Shown piece after piece: positions 21,275 through 34,599 of a DNA stretch of 64,000 nucleotides (position 1 is the first letter of the stretch; each line of letters starts with the position of its first letter). A program made the translations under genes and the position numbers. The notes beneath the pieces are model-generated. The model did no database searches and was not told the DNA's origin. It worked only from the letters and a program-made list of their open reading frames with translations. Where the stretch lies: contig OY856409.1 of NCBI GenBank assembly GCA_963693085.1, positions 507,647,803 through 507,711,802 of the forward strand. Direction: 5' to 3'. This DNA is from Alisma plantago-aquatica. Its lineage: Eukaryota; Streptophyta; Magnoliopsida; Alismatales; Alismataceae.

Positions 21275-24200
21275 ACTGTTAGATCGTCTTCGACCTCGTG
21301 CTAGTAAGGCAAGTAGTCGGGTAGTAAACAACAAATTAGAAATGGAATTTCTTCCTATGTTATCAATCTTTTCTCAAACTTTCTTTTCCTATGAATTCAT
21401 TGTTCAATTATGGACACATTGATCCCCTATTCAAATCATGTTCTAGAGGGTTAACAATTTGACAGATATCGGGGCTCAACTCTCCAACACCATAGCACAT
21501 AATCCCCATACATGTACCCTATAAATACCTAAACCTCACAAGATTTACTCCTCTGGTTCTAATTTTGAATTGTGATGTTGTTTCAACCATCAATAACTAG
21601 GATTTTAGTTTGTGCTTGCAACACCTTGTCTCATGACCTAGCTTCACCCAATCTCAATTGATCTCGGGGCAAGTCTCCTGGACTATTACTCTCTGCATCC
21701 GATGAGTATATTTCACGAGTAGTGGGCATATGGGAGTTTTCACAATTCTTGACCACCTACTCCAACCACACACTGTCTTCCATGACATAAGCATGAAGTT
21801 TGATAGGGCTAGTCATGGGAAACTACTTCCTTGCCCACACAAATTGTATTTTCTCTATTTCGGTTGCATGGGCATTACTGTAATTGACCCCTCTTCACAT
21901 GATTTTTGTCGCAAGTATATGAATATGAAATAAAGATGATACTACGATGTCACGACCTAAGGTCTAGAGAAATTATGCAAGATCATTTTGTTCATTTGTA
22001 AAACATTTTCATGAATTATCAGTAAATACCCTAAAACCTGAAAAAATAAGGTCTTTTTACTAGAATCTCAAAAAATACACAAAAATATTATTTTCGAGTT
22101 GTGAGAATTTTCTCTACCTTTTGATATATTTTTGTTTTCTTGTTTCCCAAGTTTTAAAGACTGGATTTTTTAGGGTTTTTGTTTCACTTATGAACTTAAT
22201 AATAAATAAAGGCAACCTTATATCTAATGAATTTGGGAAATGGAGTCAGGGTATTATTAAGAAACTATGAAACTGATGTTAGGTCAATAACAAGAGGATA
22301 TCTAGGGTTTTATCAAAGAATTTGGATCTCTAGGGTTTCAACTAATGTCTCATATATTGAACCCTTAATAGGTGGACCAAATATTATATTTAATTTTGGG
22401 TTGACTTTAGACTTGAAAGGGTAGGACTCAATCTCTGACTTAACACTCAAGTCAAGGTATGTGCATCTTTTCAAATAACTAGGAATTTCTACTATGCCCA
22501 AACATTATTTCCCACATGAGGCATGTGTTGATATTCAATTTTACATCCTTTTGAGATTCATACTTTCCTTGGATATTACTTATGGATCGTCTGACCCCAC
22601 CATATAATTTTTGGATGCTCTCATCTTGTTATTTCATATTGACTGAACTTATACTTGCCTTTCCCTATTTGTGTGCATGCTTAGACTAACTTTATTTCTT
22701 GTGTTAGTATATTTGTATAATCATATATACATGGACACGCTATCTCCAACCAATATTTACAGGGATGTGCTATCTCCAACCAGGGTTTGATATCTCCATG
22801 AAATATTTTTTTAGGTTGATGATACTGTGGTGTCTCATCCCTACTCTGAATAACTTTAGTATATATTTGTTACACACAAAATTTATTTCTTATAATATAG
22901 TTAATGGAAATTTCAAAAAGGCACGACTCCCTACTTGGTATTCTTTATTTTGTGGCATGCCTTATATCTTGATCTGATATTTCTCTTGAAACTTATTTCT
23001 CTTGAATATCCCTTAAATGATCTCTTCTTTGGAACTTTCGAAGGTAATTCCTAGTTACTATTTACTACACATACTCAATTTTTTCTAACGTCCTTTCCTT
23101 TTTTTTCTTGTTCCTTGGTGTTTCTTTTCAACCCACCCAGAGGTAGCATAGCCTAATGATCTCAGGAAGGAGAGGATTATTCTCAAGAACAAATTCAAGG
23201 ATGAGTTCCAATATGGGCAGGTACCTCACCACAATGTGATCCTGATATTTTAGACATATGTTTTAGGCATTCATAATTACACAGATCAATGTTAAGTTGA
23301 ACAATAGAACTATGTAATAGTTACTTTTTTTTACTTTCCTCTGCCACATACTATGTTTTTGTACTCATATGTTTGAGAAAATATAATGCACTCCATTAAT
23401 TTAGTTCTTATTAATACTCATGAGGTTTTATGAACTTATTTTCTTGAATTAAGTAAGGATTGGTCCCTTATTGGGCCCCACTCCTTACAGCCTCTCTGAC
23501 TGGCCTCTAGTAAAGTAGCTAACAAGGATTGTCAGTTTTCTAATGTTTCATGTTGCTCCTCTACTATTCTTTATAGGTATTTCATCCATTCCTCTTGCTG
23601 AGGTGCATATTGGCTTTCACAATAAGGTTCATACCCCTCAAAATTTGGTTGGTTATCCTCACCATACACCCAATACCATTCTTGGTCATATCATCCATCA
23701 TAGTGATATATGCGACATTGTTCTTGATAATAATCTTCAAAGGTTGTGGGTTATAATTTTCATTATATCCACCTTAGTAGGAAGACTCGATATAACAAGG
23801 TGCCACCATAATATGAGGGGACGAATTTGGGAAATCTGGTGATGTATGGTTGTAATAACTACACCATTAACACTATCAACCATAATGTGTTGACCAATCT
23901 ATTTGAAAATATTCTTTTGAAAGAATAAATTAGAAAAAGGAATCTAACATAAAAGAAAAAAAGATCTAAACTAAAAGAAATTTAAAAACTAAGAATAATG
24001 AGAAGAAACTAAATTTACAAAACAAGTTAAGGAGCTAGCTAGAACTTACAAAAGAACTAAAAAATTGCAAAGACCTAAGAAATTATAAACAAGACTCAAA
24101 ATTAGAAAACAAACTAGAAACTAGTACCACCGGAATGGAAACTTGATAGGAGGGGATGCACTATTCAAATAAAGTTCAGTAGGAAAAGAAATAAGGAACA

Positions 24201-24358
24201 AAGTTATATTCTAAAAATTATAAAAAAATTAGGCATTATGAACATATTAAAATTATGGAACCAAAAAATATAATATAAAACCAAATTAAAATTATAAATC
24301 AAAAGAAGAGAAATCCTATATATATAAGCAATCATATTGGAAAAACAATGTGTATCAT
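21275..24358 (-). other. Probable internal DNA of a minus-strand Athila-like element, unresolved
   Basis: The primer site at 24360-24378 points leftwards, so the internal region of that element should lie here. The part 23890-24358 is A-rich on the plus strand (T-rich on the minus), as is usual for the leader of such elements. A minus frame near 23700-23870 could be the start of gag (MVDSVNG, later YNENYNPQP), but this is weak. No pol motif is visible in 21275-23500, and the short plus frames (21730-21933, 22227-22424) are unknown. Confidence 0.35.
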
Positions 24359-24359
24359 C

Positions 24360-24378
24360 CCTGACAATGGTGCCAAAT
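24360..24378 (-). other. Degenerate primer binding site of the Athila-like element
   Basis: Read on the minus strand this is TTTGGCACCATTGTCAGGG, two mismatches from the TTTGGCGCCGTTGCC-type site that follows LTRs of Athila elements. It lies four bases after the LTR end and sets the minus orientation. Confidence 0.6.
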
Positions 24379-24382
24379 TTGA

Positions 24383-26048
24383 TGTGTGTCATTTGCACAC
24401 CAAATCACTAGGAGAAGTCCTAGATTTTATAAATAGGTTGCTAGCTTGATTCAATCAACAAATCAACTTCTTGTTAGTAAGGTATTAATCCCAAGAGATT
24501 GCAAAAAGGTGGTTGAAATTCAAAACCAATCACGAGAACATGAAGGAAAAATCTAGTTGTGAGAGTTTGATTATGCTAAGAACAAAAAGTAAGAGTGTAG
24601 AATGTAAATTAACTAAGACAAGTTGATGAAAGCAAACTGATGTTCTGAAGGATCACCACCAAAAACCACATTCTACATTAATTTATCAACTCCATATTTT
24701 AATGATCGAATCAAGATTACATGGATTTGTGTCTCGTGGGAGCACAAATCACACAAAAGCCAAACTTCTATCAAACCTGAGGTCACTGTGTTTGAGGATT
24801 GTCATCCAAAAATCTAACAAGATTCCATTAGTTGATCATGTGAAGAATATGTGATGCCTTTCATGATGTTCGAACACATGGATCAGGTGATTGCATCACC
24901 ACAAGTTATAAAAAACAAGATAACTAGATAAAAAGATAATAATCTAAATCAAGTTATCAGCGTCCAAATATTATGCTTTAATCAATTTTTAGACACGAGA
25001 TCTCAACATCCCCACAAAATATAATCCTTTTCACTAGAAAATGAGTGTGTATCAGAAGGATAAAGATCATAAAGTTATGTCAAGAAAATATTTATTCATT
25101 CTTGTTAGAATTTGATATCCCGTTACCCCTATAAAAATATAATCTAAATACTTTGATCGAAGTAGAATGGTTTGGGAATCATCCTTCACTAAAGTAATGG
25201 AGTCAATACAAGTGACATAGAGAAAATGCAATGGGGATATTCCCCATACCCCAACAAAGAACTACTTAAACATAATGTACAAGAAGAATCTAACTTAGAT
25301 TATGAGCAAAATCCTAGAACAAGAGATAGAAAAAGTGATCATTTGTCTTTGGTGTTCCCCTCCTTTTATAGGGGAGAAAGGAGGGGCTAAATACCAAGAA
25401 ATGAGGATTTGTGGTGGCGACGGTTGATGTATTTACTTTGACCAAAGTTTTATTTCTATAATGGCCTTCTTAATTCGAATTTTGACTGGATCTCGGCACG
25501 AGTCAGTCGACTCATGATATGAGTGGTCAAATAGTGACCTAATACGGTCAACTCATGAGACTAGGAATAGAATCTAAAGCCTCCAACTCTTGGTATTTTT
25601 GGGCTTTAATTGCTTACCCCAAACAAAGAGATTTGTTGATTTTCCTTGTTTGAACATTTGACTATTTTAATGGTGCAAGTCGATTAACTTGGGATCTGAG
25701 TCTATCGATTGGCTTTAATGTCAGTGTTGGTTCGATGAAACCCTAGAATGGCTATTGGTGGCTGCAATTTGGTTGAGTCTGGCTGTGATCAGTCAACTCA
25801 TGAGATGAGTTGGTCAACTGGTGATCTGATTCAGTTGACTCGTAATCTGATTCGATAGACTCATGAGTCTGGGCTTTAGATTTTGATAATTTTCCTACAA
25901 AAGTCATTCCAAAACTAGTTAAAACTCCAAATAAAATAGAGAAAAGCTAAACTAGAAAAATAAATTTTAAAACTAAATAACAATCATCAGATTCCCGTAA
26001 AGAGAGATCTAAAATATGCAATTATGTTGGATAAATATGCACTTATCA
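24383..26048 (-). repeat. 5' LTR of an Athila-like Ty3/gypsy element (minus strand)
   Basis: Read on the minus strand the 1.67-kb segment starts TGATAAGTGCATATTTATCC and ends GTGCAAATGACACACA, directly followed by the primer site. A TATA box on the same strand lies at 25364-25371. The flanks (TTTGA left, CCCAC right) do not match, so this is not a solo LTR. The second LTR is not in the window. On its right it abuts the plus-strand Tat-like relic, into which it probably inserted. Confidence 0.68.
25364..25371 (-). promoter_or_regulatory. TATA box of the Athila-like LTR
   Basis: CTATAAAA on the minus strand within CCCCTATAAAAGGAGG, about 680 bp from the LTR start. It supports the orientation given by the primer site. 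Confidence 0.55.
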
Positions 26049-26159
26049 CCCACATCCAGGTGTATTTCTCATATATTTTGGAAGTCCAGAATGATGGCAA
26101 AGTTTTGATATGTTGTTTTGCATGGATCTTAACTAGTCCCACAATAGTCTGCTATAATA

Positions 26160-26480
26160 AGTAGGGTATGACCGTCTTTACCACATCATCCATGATAAGA
26201 AGATTATTGATCAGTTTGCCTAGAATATAGACCAGGTCTTGACTAGAGAAGACTTGGAAGCACTGCACTAAAAGATTGATGAAAGCTTTTATGAATTCAT
26301 CAGACTATAGAGGGAGCTAGCCGCTCAACTAGAATTTAAGTTTACATATTATGAGGCCTTGGACATGGTGAACAGAGCCACCGTGCTAGCTCTCACTATC
26401 CTCTTATCTTTGCAAATGTACAACACCTTCCTAGAGGTCATACAAGTGTGTGTATGGATTGAAAATTTCCATCAAGAGAG
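26160..26480 (+). pseudogene. gag remnant of the Tat-like element
   Basis: The frame reads DQVLTREDLEALH, then stop, then KIDESFYEFIRL, stop, RELAAQLEFKFTYYEAL. This is the plant gag pattern in which a QK-ESxxEFxxR-RELAAQ stretch precedes the membrane-distal helix. At least three stops are present. Confidence 0.6.
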
Positions 26481-27959
26481 GGGTCTATCAAAATACAAGA
26501 ACTCCCTTTCCATCTAGAGTCCACCTCAACAATGCCTATTCAAAAGTCCAAGTGGACAAAAGCAAAAACATCATATACCACAGTAGGGGCAGTGCTCATC
26601 CCCACTAGGATGGGTAAGCGACAACACCAACTAGTATAGACATCGATGACACAAACTATTTGTGCCTCAACACCTCAACAACAATAGGCTCACATGATGC
26701 CACCAACCTAATTAGCCTCAATATCTTCCCTCATCGTACACATGGTTGTTGAGTAACTTCTACGGGTACATGCAACCAAATTTCTAGTAATCAATGTTGT
26801 AGACAATCACAGACGCTCCTCCAGCAATGAGTAACCCCACACCTCATGCCAAGACAACAATCGTCACTCAATCGAAAAAGGAGCCATTCAAAATAAAAAA
26901 TGAATTTAACCCCCTTCAGAGTTTCTCTCAGTATTATCTTACCAAATATCACACATGTAGTCAAGTTTCCAACCATAAGGGATCCACCAAATTTCTTGCC
27001 AAAGAGCTACAATGTCATCTCCTTTTGCAACTTCCACCAAGCAAAGGACCGCCAGACAGATTCTTGTTTCACCCTCAATCATGTCGTACAAGATATGATA
27101 GATATTGGAAAGGCCCACATAGTCACATTAGAGGAGGTGCCTTCATCCTCCAACATGGTGGCCATGATCTCATAACCTGAGGACTCACTCTAGATACTCA
27201 TCCTTTTTCTATATCAAGCAATCAAGAATTTTTTTTCAAGTACTCACATCATTGCCTCAGTCTGTGAACAAAATCCAATAATTCTAATAAATAGCAAAAC
27301 ACCCACTAGCATACTGAGAGCCCCCCAGGAGCACAAAGGGAAGTCGATCATCGTACCAGAGGGCCTCTAAGAGTAGATTGTACAACCAATCATCATACCG
27401 AAGCCCAGTTAATGGCTAAAAGTATAGAAGGTTTGGGTCTCGAAGGCATCAACCCATCAAATCCCTTTCCCTACAGTTTCTGGGCCATCGCTGATATCTT
27501 TTCCTATCAAAGAAAAGGGAGATTATTTCTCTATCCCACCGAGGTTCCACTTCCTCTTGATAAGGGAAAAGAGAAGGTGACTACTTGCATAGGAGTCCCT
27601 ACAAGCATTAGAAGAGGGAGGCTAACAAGTTATATGTTCCTTTCATTGATACCAAGTAGGTACCATAGAGACCCTAGCTTTGCCAGGAGATTGATCTCAA
27701 AGGCTCATACACAATCTAGTTCCTAAGTGAACCAGAAGGGGAAGAAACTGGTATAAGTGATGCAAAACTCCCCAGAACATTGAGAAGAGGTGATGAAGAC
27801 TCTATAAGGGGTATGTGGTTCCAAATACATATGACCAGAAACTCTTGCATCCACCATTGGGTTAATCAAAACCTCACACTTGATCTCATTCTATAAGGAT
27901 GATACTCAAATGGGAGGAAATCACAAGAGGCCCTTATTAATCACCACAGTGTACAAAGG

Positions 27960-28270
27960 CCTCAAGATACCCTACTACTATATTGACAATGGCGCTTGAC
28001 CCAACATGTATCCCTTAAAGAGACTACTGAGTTTGGTGAAGGATCCATCTAAAATCTGATTGACTACAAAGAAAGAAACCTCCTTCAATAGAGCATTCAA
28101 TCACTCTCTGGGAGAAATCACTCTAGAGCTACAAATTGGACCTCAGACATTCACCATCCCATTTGTGATTGTGGATTTGAGTCCCTCCTTCAACCTCCTC
28201 CTAGAGAGTTCATGGATTCAACAAAGTTACGATGTTCCCTCATCACTACACCAAAAACTAAAGCATTGAT
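27960..28270 (+). pseudogene. Retropepsin remnant of the Tat-like element
   Basis: Near 27975 a frame reads YYIDNGA, corresponding to the D-[NS]-G active site of these proteases. The open frame 28060-28269 gives LGEITLELQIGPQTFTIPFV, then FNLLLESSWIQ and VPSSLHQKLK, the C-terminal half of plant gypsy proteases. The G of the usual LLLGR motif is E here, and a stop separates the halves. Confidence 0.75.
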
Positions 28271-29719
28271 TAGGCCTTACTATCATCACTGTTGAGGCTA
28301 AAAACCCTAGCTCTATCACATGCATCAAAGAAGATGATCTCCTACTTCTCTTCAAGATGCTTCACATTGCTAATTTTAGTTAGGTACACCCATGTAGAAG
28401 GAGGCATCATAATCCCTATGACACCATGTTGTTTACATAATAGTTTTGTGATATGGCCATTCATCCATATAGATAATTGTGATCATGACATAAAGTATGC
28501 ACAAATATCATCCAAATCCATCCCAGACAGAAAGGGTTGGGTATAGGTTCTAGGACCCATCCTTAACATGACCTTCGATTATGAGGTGCACATTGTATTG
28601 GAAGACCGCAACATTGTGGCCCACTACAAGGGACTTAACCCAAAGTAGTTATCTTAACAATCTACAATTGAATAGAGATTTGAGTCATGAATCATGACAC
28701 ATTCATCTAGAAGAAGAGTGTTGAATCAAGGTATTATATCGGTTAGACCTCGACCCCTAGCATAATGGTCCTCACCCATATTTTCCTCATACCAAGATGG
28801 CTATCTCGGGATAGCTTCCAACATCAGGGAGATCACCCTCTTTACTAAAAAAACTAGAGCATCTAGATCATGCAAAAAAAAATAACCATTCAAGAAAAAA
28901 GTCATCCCTCCAAGTAAGGAAGCAACCAAAAGGATGTATGGTCCCTTTGTCAATGAGTCGTGCCCTAAGAATTCTAACTCAAATTACACATCATCAAGAT
29001 GAACAAGTTGTCCAGACAAAATCATTGGTCCCACACCTGAAGGAGGAGTGGAGACATCATTCCAAGCATTTTGCCACAATCCTTTGTAGATTTTCCTTGA
29101 CTGACCCATCCAAGACAACTCCAAGAATAAAAATACTGAGGTTAGAGAAGAAGACTATGGAGTCACATGGTCTGACTGACACAATGCCTACAACATCATC
29201 GAGGGATGGGTTTTCAACACTATCTTGGATATTGTAGAAGACCCACATATCCTCATTCATCCTGGCTAGAAAGGAGAGGAATTCTAAAACTTGGCGTGTA
29301 GAGGACCATAATGTCCTAAATGCTAGGTCTCCCCACATGCCCATAAAAAAATCCCACTAGTAGAACACCACCAAGATGTGGTAGAGATCCAAAAGTGGTT
29401 GTTTTGTCATGGTCTGCACATCCACACTCATCCTTGCAAAATACAAAAAATGCAAAATGTACAAAAACCCAAAAAATTACAAAACTCAAAAACCAAAAGA
29501 ATCTGAAGACAAGAAGGCTCTCTAAGAGTTTTCCCTCTACTTCACTAAGGTAACCCAAATCTGCAGCAATGAAGATATTGAGTCTAAAGAGGTCCCAATC
29601 TTGGAGTATTTGAAAAGGGAGCATCAAACTTTTCACATCCAGGATAAGACAAAGATGGTCAATCTCTTCTTAGGACCCAATCAATGCAAAGTTGAAGTTG
29701 GGGCACTTTTACCATAAAA

Positions 29720-30605
29720 CATAAAATACCAATTGATAAATCTTCTAATACATTGCATCAACATGTTTGCCAGGGGACATGCCGACATGCCTGGGTTAGA
29801 CAAGACAATCATTTATCATTGACTACCCATCATCCCTAGATTTCACCCCATCAAACAGGAGTCTAGATAGTTCTAGGAAGGATGGAGCCTCAAGATTATG
29901 AGGAAGTTCAATAGCAATACAATGATGATTTCTTAGAATCGGTCAACTGCCCCACATGGCTCACCAACATTTTACTAGTTTCGAAGAAGGATGGTAAAGT
30001 ATGGATGTGTGTGAACTATCACGATATCGACAAGGCATCTCCAAAGGATGAATTACTGCTTCCACACATAGATGTACTAGTTGACAACACATCCTACCAT
30101 GAACTTCTTAGTTTCATTAAAGGATTCACTAGCTACAATCAAATCAAGATTGAAAAGAAGTTAAAGAAAAGACCACCTTCAACATAGAATGTGGAGTGTT
30201 ATTCTTTCGAGTCATTCCTTTTATTCTCAAGAACACCAAAGCTACATATCAAAGGGAAATAGTTTCCATCTTCCATGAGCTGATGCATATAGAGGTGGAG
30301 GTACGACATGATTGCAAAATCTAAAAGTCTTAAGGACTCCATCACCAACCCTGAGAAGTTCTCTCAAGGACTATGATGGTTCTTCATGCACTTGAATCCT
30401 TCGAAATGCACCTTTGGGGTTACGTACGGTAACCAGATAGGAGACATCATCAGTTTAGAGAGGGATCATGGTAGATCCTTGGGAAGTTTGGTCCATCTAG
30501 GAAATGTCTTCCCCCATAATAGAGAAAGAGATACAAGGCATGTTCAAAAGTCTTCAGTATATCAACAACTTCATTTCAAAACTCATACCTATGTGTTAGT
30601 CGATC
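29720..30605 (+). pseudogene. Reverse transcriptase remnant of the Tat-like element
   Basis: Upstream frames keep the lead-in FARGHADMPGLD near 29770. The open frame 30005-30187 reads MCVNYHDIDKASPKDELLLP, then HIDVLVDNTSYHELLSFI and YNQIKIEKK, which are RT motifs 1-3 of Tat-type elements. Next come TKATYQREIVSIFHELMH and the place of the YVDD catalytic motif, which is VRHD here, so the enzyme is dead. 30386-30440 keeps LNPSKCTFGV. Several frameshifts. Confidence 0.85.
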
Positions 30606-30639
30606 TTTAAGTTGTCAAAGAAGAACTCCGACTCTGGAT

Positions 30640-30960
30640 GGAACAAACAATGTGAAGTTGCACTCCAGAAGCTTAAGGATTACCTCGGTAATCCCCTAAT
30701 ATTGAGACCAACCATGCCTAGTATCCTCTCATATTGTGACCATATGTCCAGGAGACATCGTTGGGTGGATTATTAAGTCATGTCACCACCAATAGAAAAT
30801 AACCTATCTACTACTTATCTAAGAAATTCAACGAAACAAAGGCTTGATACACTAAATTAAAAAATATTGCCTGGTTTTGAGTCACATAACAAGGAAGTTG
30901 TGCCACTATCTAATGACATATCCTCTACATATGATCACCAAGCATGATCCACTCTGCTAG
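30640..30960 (+). pseudogene. First RNase H remnant (gypsy type) of the Tat-like element
   Basis: Broken frames read GGLLSHVTTNRK, stop, PIYYLSKKFNETKA, stop, YTKLK. This corresponds to the conserved PVYYLSK-L-GAE-RYT-LEK region after RT. Stops replace key positions. Confidence 0.65.
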
Positions 30961-31148
30961 TTATGTGATCACCCAAATTTGACCTAGCGATGCATTAAAT
31001 AATAAGTAAATGCTGACATAATTCTACATTTCCTATATCGCAATGAAGGTAATCAAAGCACAATTCCTTATAGATCAACCAGAAGATTCATGACTACACA
31101 TACATACGAGTTCCTACACAAAGATATAGGGAGATCAACCCAGAAAGT

Positions 31149-31370
31149 ATGGGGATCCCTCCACATACTAAAAAGTGGACAATCTTCTTTGATGGAGACA
31201 TAAATAAAATAGGCGCAGTCCACCAAAGCCCCCATGGAGAGCATCTACCAGTAGAAAGATCGCTAGAATTTGATGCTAGTAACAATGTTTCTAAATATGA
31301 ATTATTACAGTTTGGGAGTGAAACTTACATGAAATCGTGGGGTACGACACCTATAGATCTACAATGACTC
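31149..31370 (+). pseudogene. Second, archaeal-type RNase H remnant of the Tat-like element
   Basis: The open frame reads KKWTIFFDGDINKIGAVHQS, then GEHLPVERSLEFDASNNVSK and YE. It keeps the first acidic residue (FDG) and the NN--YE block of the extra RNase H found only in Tat-clade elements. The preceding RNase H at 30640-30960 makes the pair. Confidence 0.75.
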
Positions 31371-31979
31371 CCTCCTATCGTATCCTAGTTCCTAAACAAC
31401 TGAAGAACACACCATTAAAACCTGGTTCCATACCAAGAACATGTGTGTTCTTTTGCAATAGGCTTAGAGAATATCTCCTTCTACTTCATCATAAGAGAGA
31501 AAAATGCCTTTCTTGACACTCCAGCAATCCTCACCTCATGGATCGACATTAAGGAAGGATAACCTTCTCTCTTGAAGTTGAGGCAATTTCTCTACCCACC
31601 TACTACATGATCATTGATAATGCACCCAATGGAAAAGAAATGGCTTAATTTTGAACCAAGTCGTTCCCCAAAACCTCTCCTAGAGAGAGAAATCAACACA
31701 CAATCGATGAGAATATGTTCTAGGGTATCACAAATCTTATAATTGGAATCTTATTCGATGTGTCGACAAGACATAAGTTGAATCTAACTTGTAGGAGGTT
31801 TGTATAGGGTTGTGCGGAACACACATGAATAGAGTCATGCTAGATAAGAAAATACAACTTTTTGGGTACTACTAAAACAAAATGGAAAGGACTACCATCA
31901 ATTTGTCAACAAATGTGGAGCACGTCAAATACATGGTGATTACAATCATTCAAATGTGAATCAACTTTACAAGATGTCC

Positions 31980-32600
31980 ATACCTTGAAAATTCTCATAT
32001 TAGGGTATCAACATGATCAAAATGAAACCCTAAGGTGTCAAATGGGAATTGATTCATTCTTGTCGCAATTGATTACTTCATTAATTAGGTAGAAGCAGTG
32101 TCCATCCCCAACACTTCATCCTAGTATGTCATGATGTTCCTCAAGAACTATATCATTACTCCGTAAGGATTACTGCATGAGATTCTTTTAGACAACAAAA
32201 TGAACTTCATCTCCAAGTGCGTCATGGAGTACCTATGATATTTGGGAATCAAACATTTATTGAATATCACCTTACTAAACTTAAATGATTGGAACCGTAT
32301 AACCTACAAGAAAAACTTGATCAATATTCTAAAGAAGACTATATGTTCTCATTCCAACTAGTATGAACAACTTATAATGGCTTTGAGGGATACAACACTT
32401 CCATCAAATCTTCCATAGGGGCTATACTACACTCCCTAGTATATGGGATGAAAGAATTCCCACCAGTAGAAATACAAATCCCTTCACTTTGTATATTATG
32501 TGGAGGAGATGTTATGGACACTAAATGGCTTCACGCCCGAGTCTAGTACCTCCACCCTTGAAGAATGGTGGGAAGATCCCCACACCATGCATAATTTTAC
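31980..32600 (+). pseudogene. Integrase core remnant of the Tat-like element
   Basis: Frames read FILVAIDYFIN, stop, VEAVSIP near 32055-32105, corresponding to the first catalytic Asp block. HEILLDNKMNFISKCVMEYL near 32175-32230 is the second catalytic Asp block. The downstream Glu block is not clear. Multiple stops. Confidence 0.7.
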
Positions 32601-32639
32601 CAAGCACGAATGGATCAAGCATTCAACAGGAAGGATTGA

Positions 32640-32896
32640 CCACATAGCTTCCAGAAGGGAGACATGGTAGTATGAGTAATCCAAAATGTTGGTTCTAGGG
32701 GAAAGCTTAATCCAAATGGGAGGGACCCTACATTGTCCATGACATCTATGATTGGGGAGTCCTGCACTTGAAAGACATGGATGGAGATATCCATATTCAT
32801 CATACAAACACCAAGCGCATCAGACTCCACTACCTATTAACCAGATTGCAACAATGAGCACTCCTTCGATCAAAAGTAGTGTGAAGCAGCCAAAAA
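32640..32896 (+). pseudogene. Integrase C-terminal remnant of the Tat-like element
   Basis: Near 32715-32830 frames read WEGPYIVHDIYDWGVLHLKD (through a small frame change), then MDGDIHIHHTNTKRIRLHYL. This is the usual integrase tail of these elements. The DNA is cut at 32896/32901 by the family L solo LTR. Confidence 0.65.
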
Positions 32897-33715
32897 CTCC
32901 CTATAATGACCCTGACCTGGGTTATGAGGTAACCCTATTTGTTTTGGCTAAGTAAGTTGCTTACAACTTTAATATAATCCTCTAAGGTTTTTTGTTATAA
33001 TGTGACACACATATGTTCCAGGTTTGGTCATTATTGAATGTTGTTTGAGCAATGTTCCTTTATTTTGGACCAAAGTGCAATTTACCCAAGTTGAGGGGTT
33101 ATATTGCAATATGTCACATGTTGAACATGCCCTATATGTTTTAGAATCATAAGAGAGAGAATGATGCTAAGTGGTGGCTTGTGGAAAGCCTAAATTCCAA
33201 GTTTGTACATGTTTGAATAATGCTAGTACCTTGTGCACCAAATTTAGGTACAAATTGTAATTTTCCCAAAATGTAGGGTTGATATGCAAATTACCACCTC
33301 TAGAGTGTCCCTACTCCCTCCTAGTATCATTTAGAGGAAAGATAATGAATGAGATACCATGTTTGAATCAATTGTGAGTGATGGTGATCTTGGTGATGAA
33401 ATGACCAAGAAAAAGGGTTCAATATGAAACCCTAACTTGAGTTGTATCAAGTTGAAAAGCTTATATATGAGTGCCTATCGGGCAAGGAGCCATAGGAGGA
33501 GTCTCATATCGGTTTTTGGACTCTTGGCAAAGCCCATGACATGTAAAGTGATAAGTAATGGACGAAATTTCATCTCTATATTATCCTCAAGTGTATTGCA
33601 TGACAAGATAAATGTTAATGCATGCATGTACACATGTCAACCATGCATGGACACGTGGCACCTAGTAGCTCAAATTGATGACACCTCATTTATACAGTTT
33701 TTCATTAACCTCAAG

Positions 33716-33723
33716 TATATATA
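33716..33723 (+). promoter_or_regulatory. Putative TATA box of the family L solo LTR
   Basis: TATATATA followed by CCCC, about 815 bp from the LTR start. The related LTR has TTTTTATAAAAAGGCC at a comparable distance (about 880 bp). The minisatellites begin about 60 bp downstream, so they would be transcribed. Confidence 0.45.
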
Positions 33724-33779
33724 CCCCTCTTTTCACCCATTAGTTAAAATTTTTGAATCTTACCACCCTCCTTCCCTAA

Positions 33780-34040
33780 GGTATCGTGCATAGGGTCCTT
33801 GTATCGTGTAGGAGTGAAGTGGTATCGTGCATAGGGTCCTTGTATCGTGCAGGAGTGAAGTGGTATCGTGCACAGGGCCTTGGGTATCATCCATAGCAAG
33901 TTCATATCGGCCACATAAGGTGGTATCGGCCTATAGTAAGGTGATATCGGCCATAGTGGAGTGTTTTGACCACAAGTGAGGGGGATATTGGCCACAAGTT
34001 ATGGCATATTGTGCATTAGTAGTGTGGTATCGTGCAAGGT
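33780..34040 (+). repeat. Degenerate minisatellite of GTATCGTGCA and GATATCGGCCA units
   Basis: The array starts with a near-perfect 52-54 bp duplication (GGTATCGTGCATAGGGTCCT at about 33780 and 33832). It continues as shorter units GGTATCG-GC-ATAG with a period of about 25-30 bp. Small frames within it (33744-33995 minus) are repeat artefacts. Confidence 0.75.
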
Positions 34041-34599
34041 GCTAAGGAGCAAGAAGGAGCTCAATACTTAACCCTAAGGTGAAGCCATAATCATCTTCAA
34101 CCTTGGATTGAAGCATGATTTTAGGGTTATCATCTTCCTTTCTTTTCTTATTCACCAATTACTTATCCTTGGTGATTCCTTATATATGTAGGAGTTGTGA
34201 ACAAGCCTTGGACTTTTGATAAGTCATCTTCAACCTTAGGAATGTGGAGCTTTGGATCTTGGAGCTTTGAAGTTGTTCTTAAGGAGGGTTATATAACTTG
34301 AACTCTATCATGTTATTATTCATCACCTAAATTGATATACTTAATGATCTACTTTTAATTCCAAAATTTTCTAAAATAGTTGATGACATTATGAGTTCTA
34401 GTAGTTGCTTAGACCTATTGCCATGAACTATTTATAATAGTTATAACAAAGTTCTAGAGCTTGAAGAAGATGGTATCACCTTATAAAGTGATATCGGGTT
34501 CAAGAAAACAAGAAAGCACCTCTAACCTGATATGGTCATGCACCTACTTCACTAAAAAGATATGGATATAGTTTTATACTTTCTTACACAATATGGTGG

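Larger units (their letters stand above)
26049..32896 (+). mobile_element. Decayed Tat-like Ty3/gypsy internal region (gag-pol relic)
   Basis: This is 6.8 kb of plus-strand polyprotein remnants in the order gag, protease, RT, RNase H, second (archaeal-type) RNase H, integrase. The RNase H pair is the hallmark of the Tat clade. Every domain contains stops and frameshifts. No LTR of its own is visible. The left side ends at the Athila-like LTR and the right side at a solo LTR of family L. Domain borders are approximate. Confidence 0.8.

Noticed and set aside
24383..26048. Solo LTR interpretation of the Athila-like segment
   Set aside because: Flanking five-base words (TTTGA and CCCAC) differ and a primer site adjoins, so it is one LTR of a longer element.
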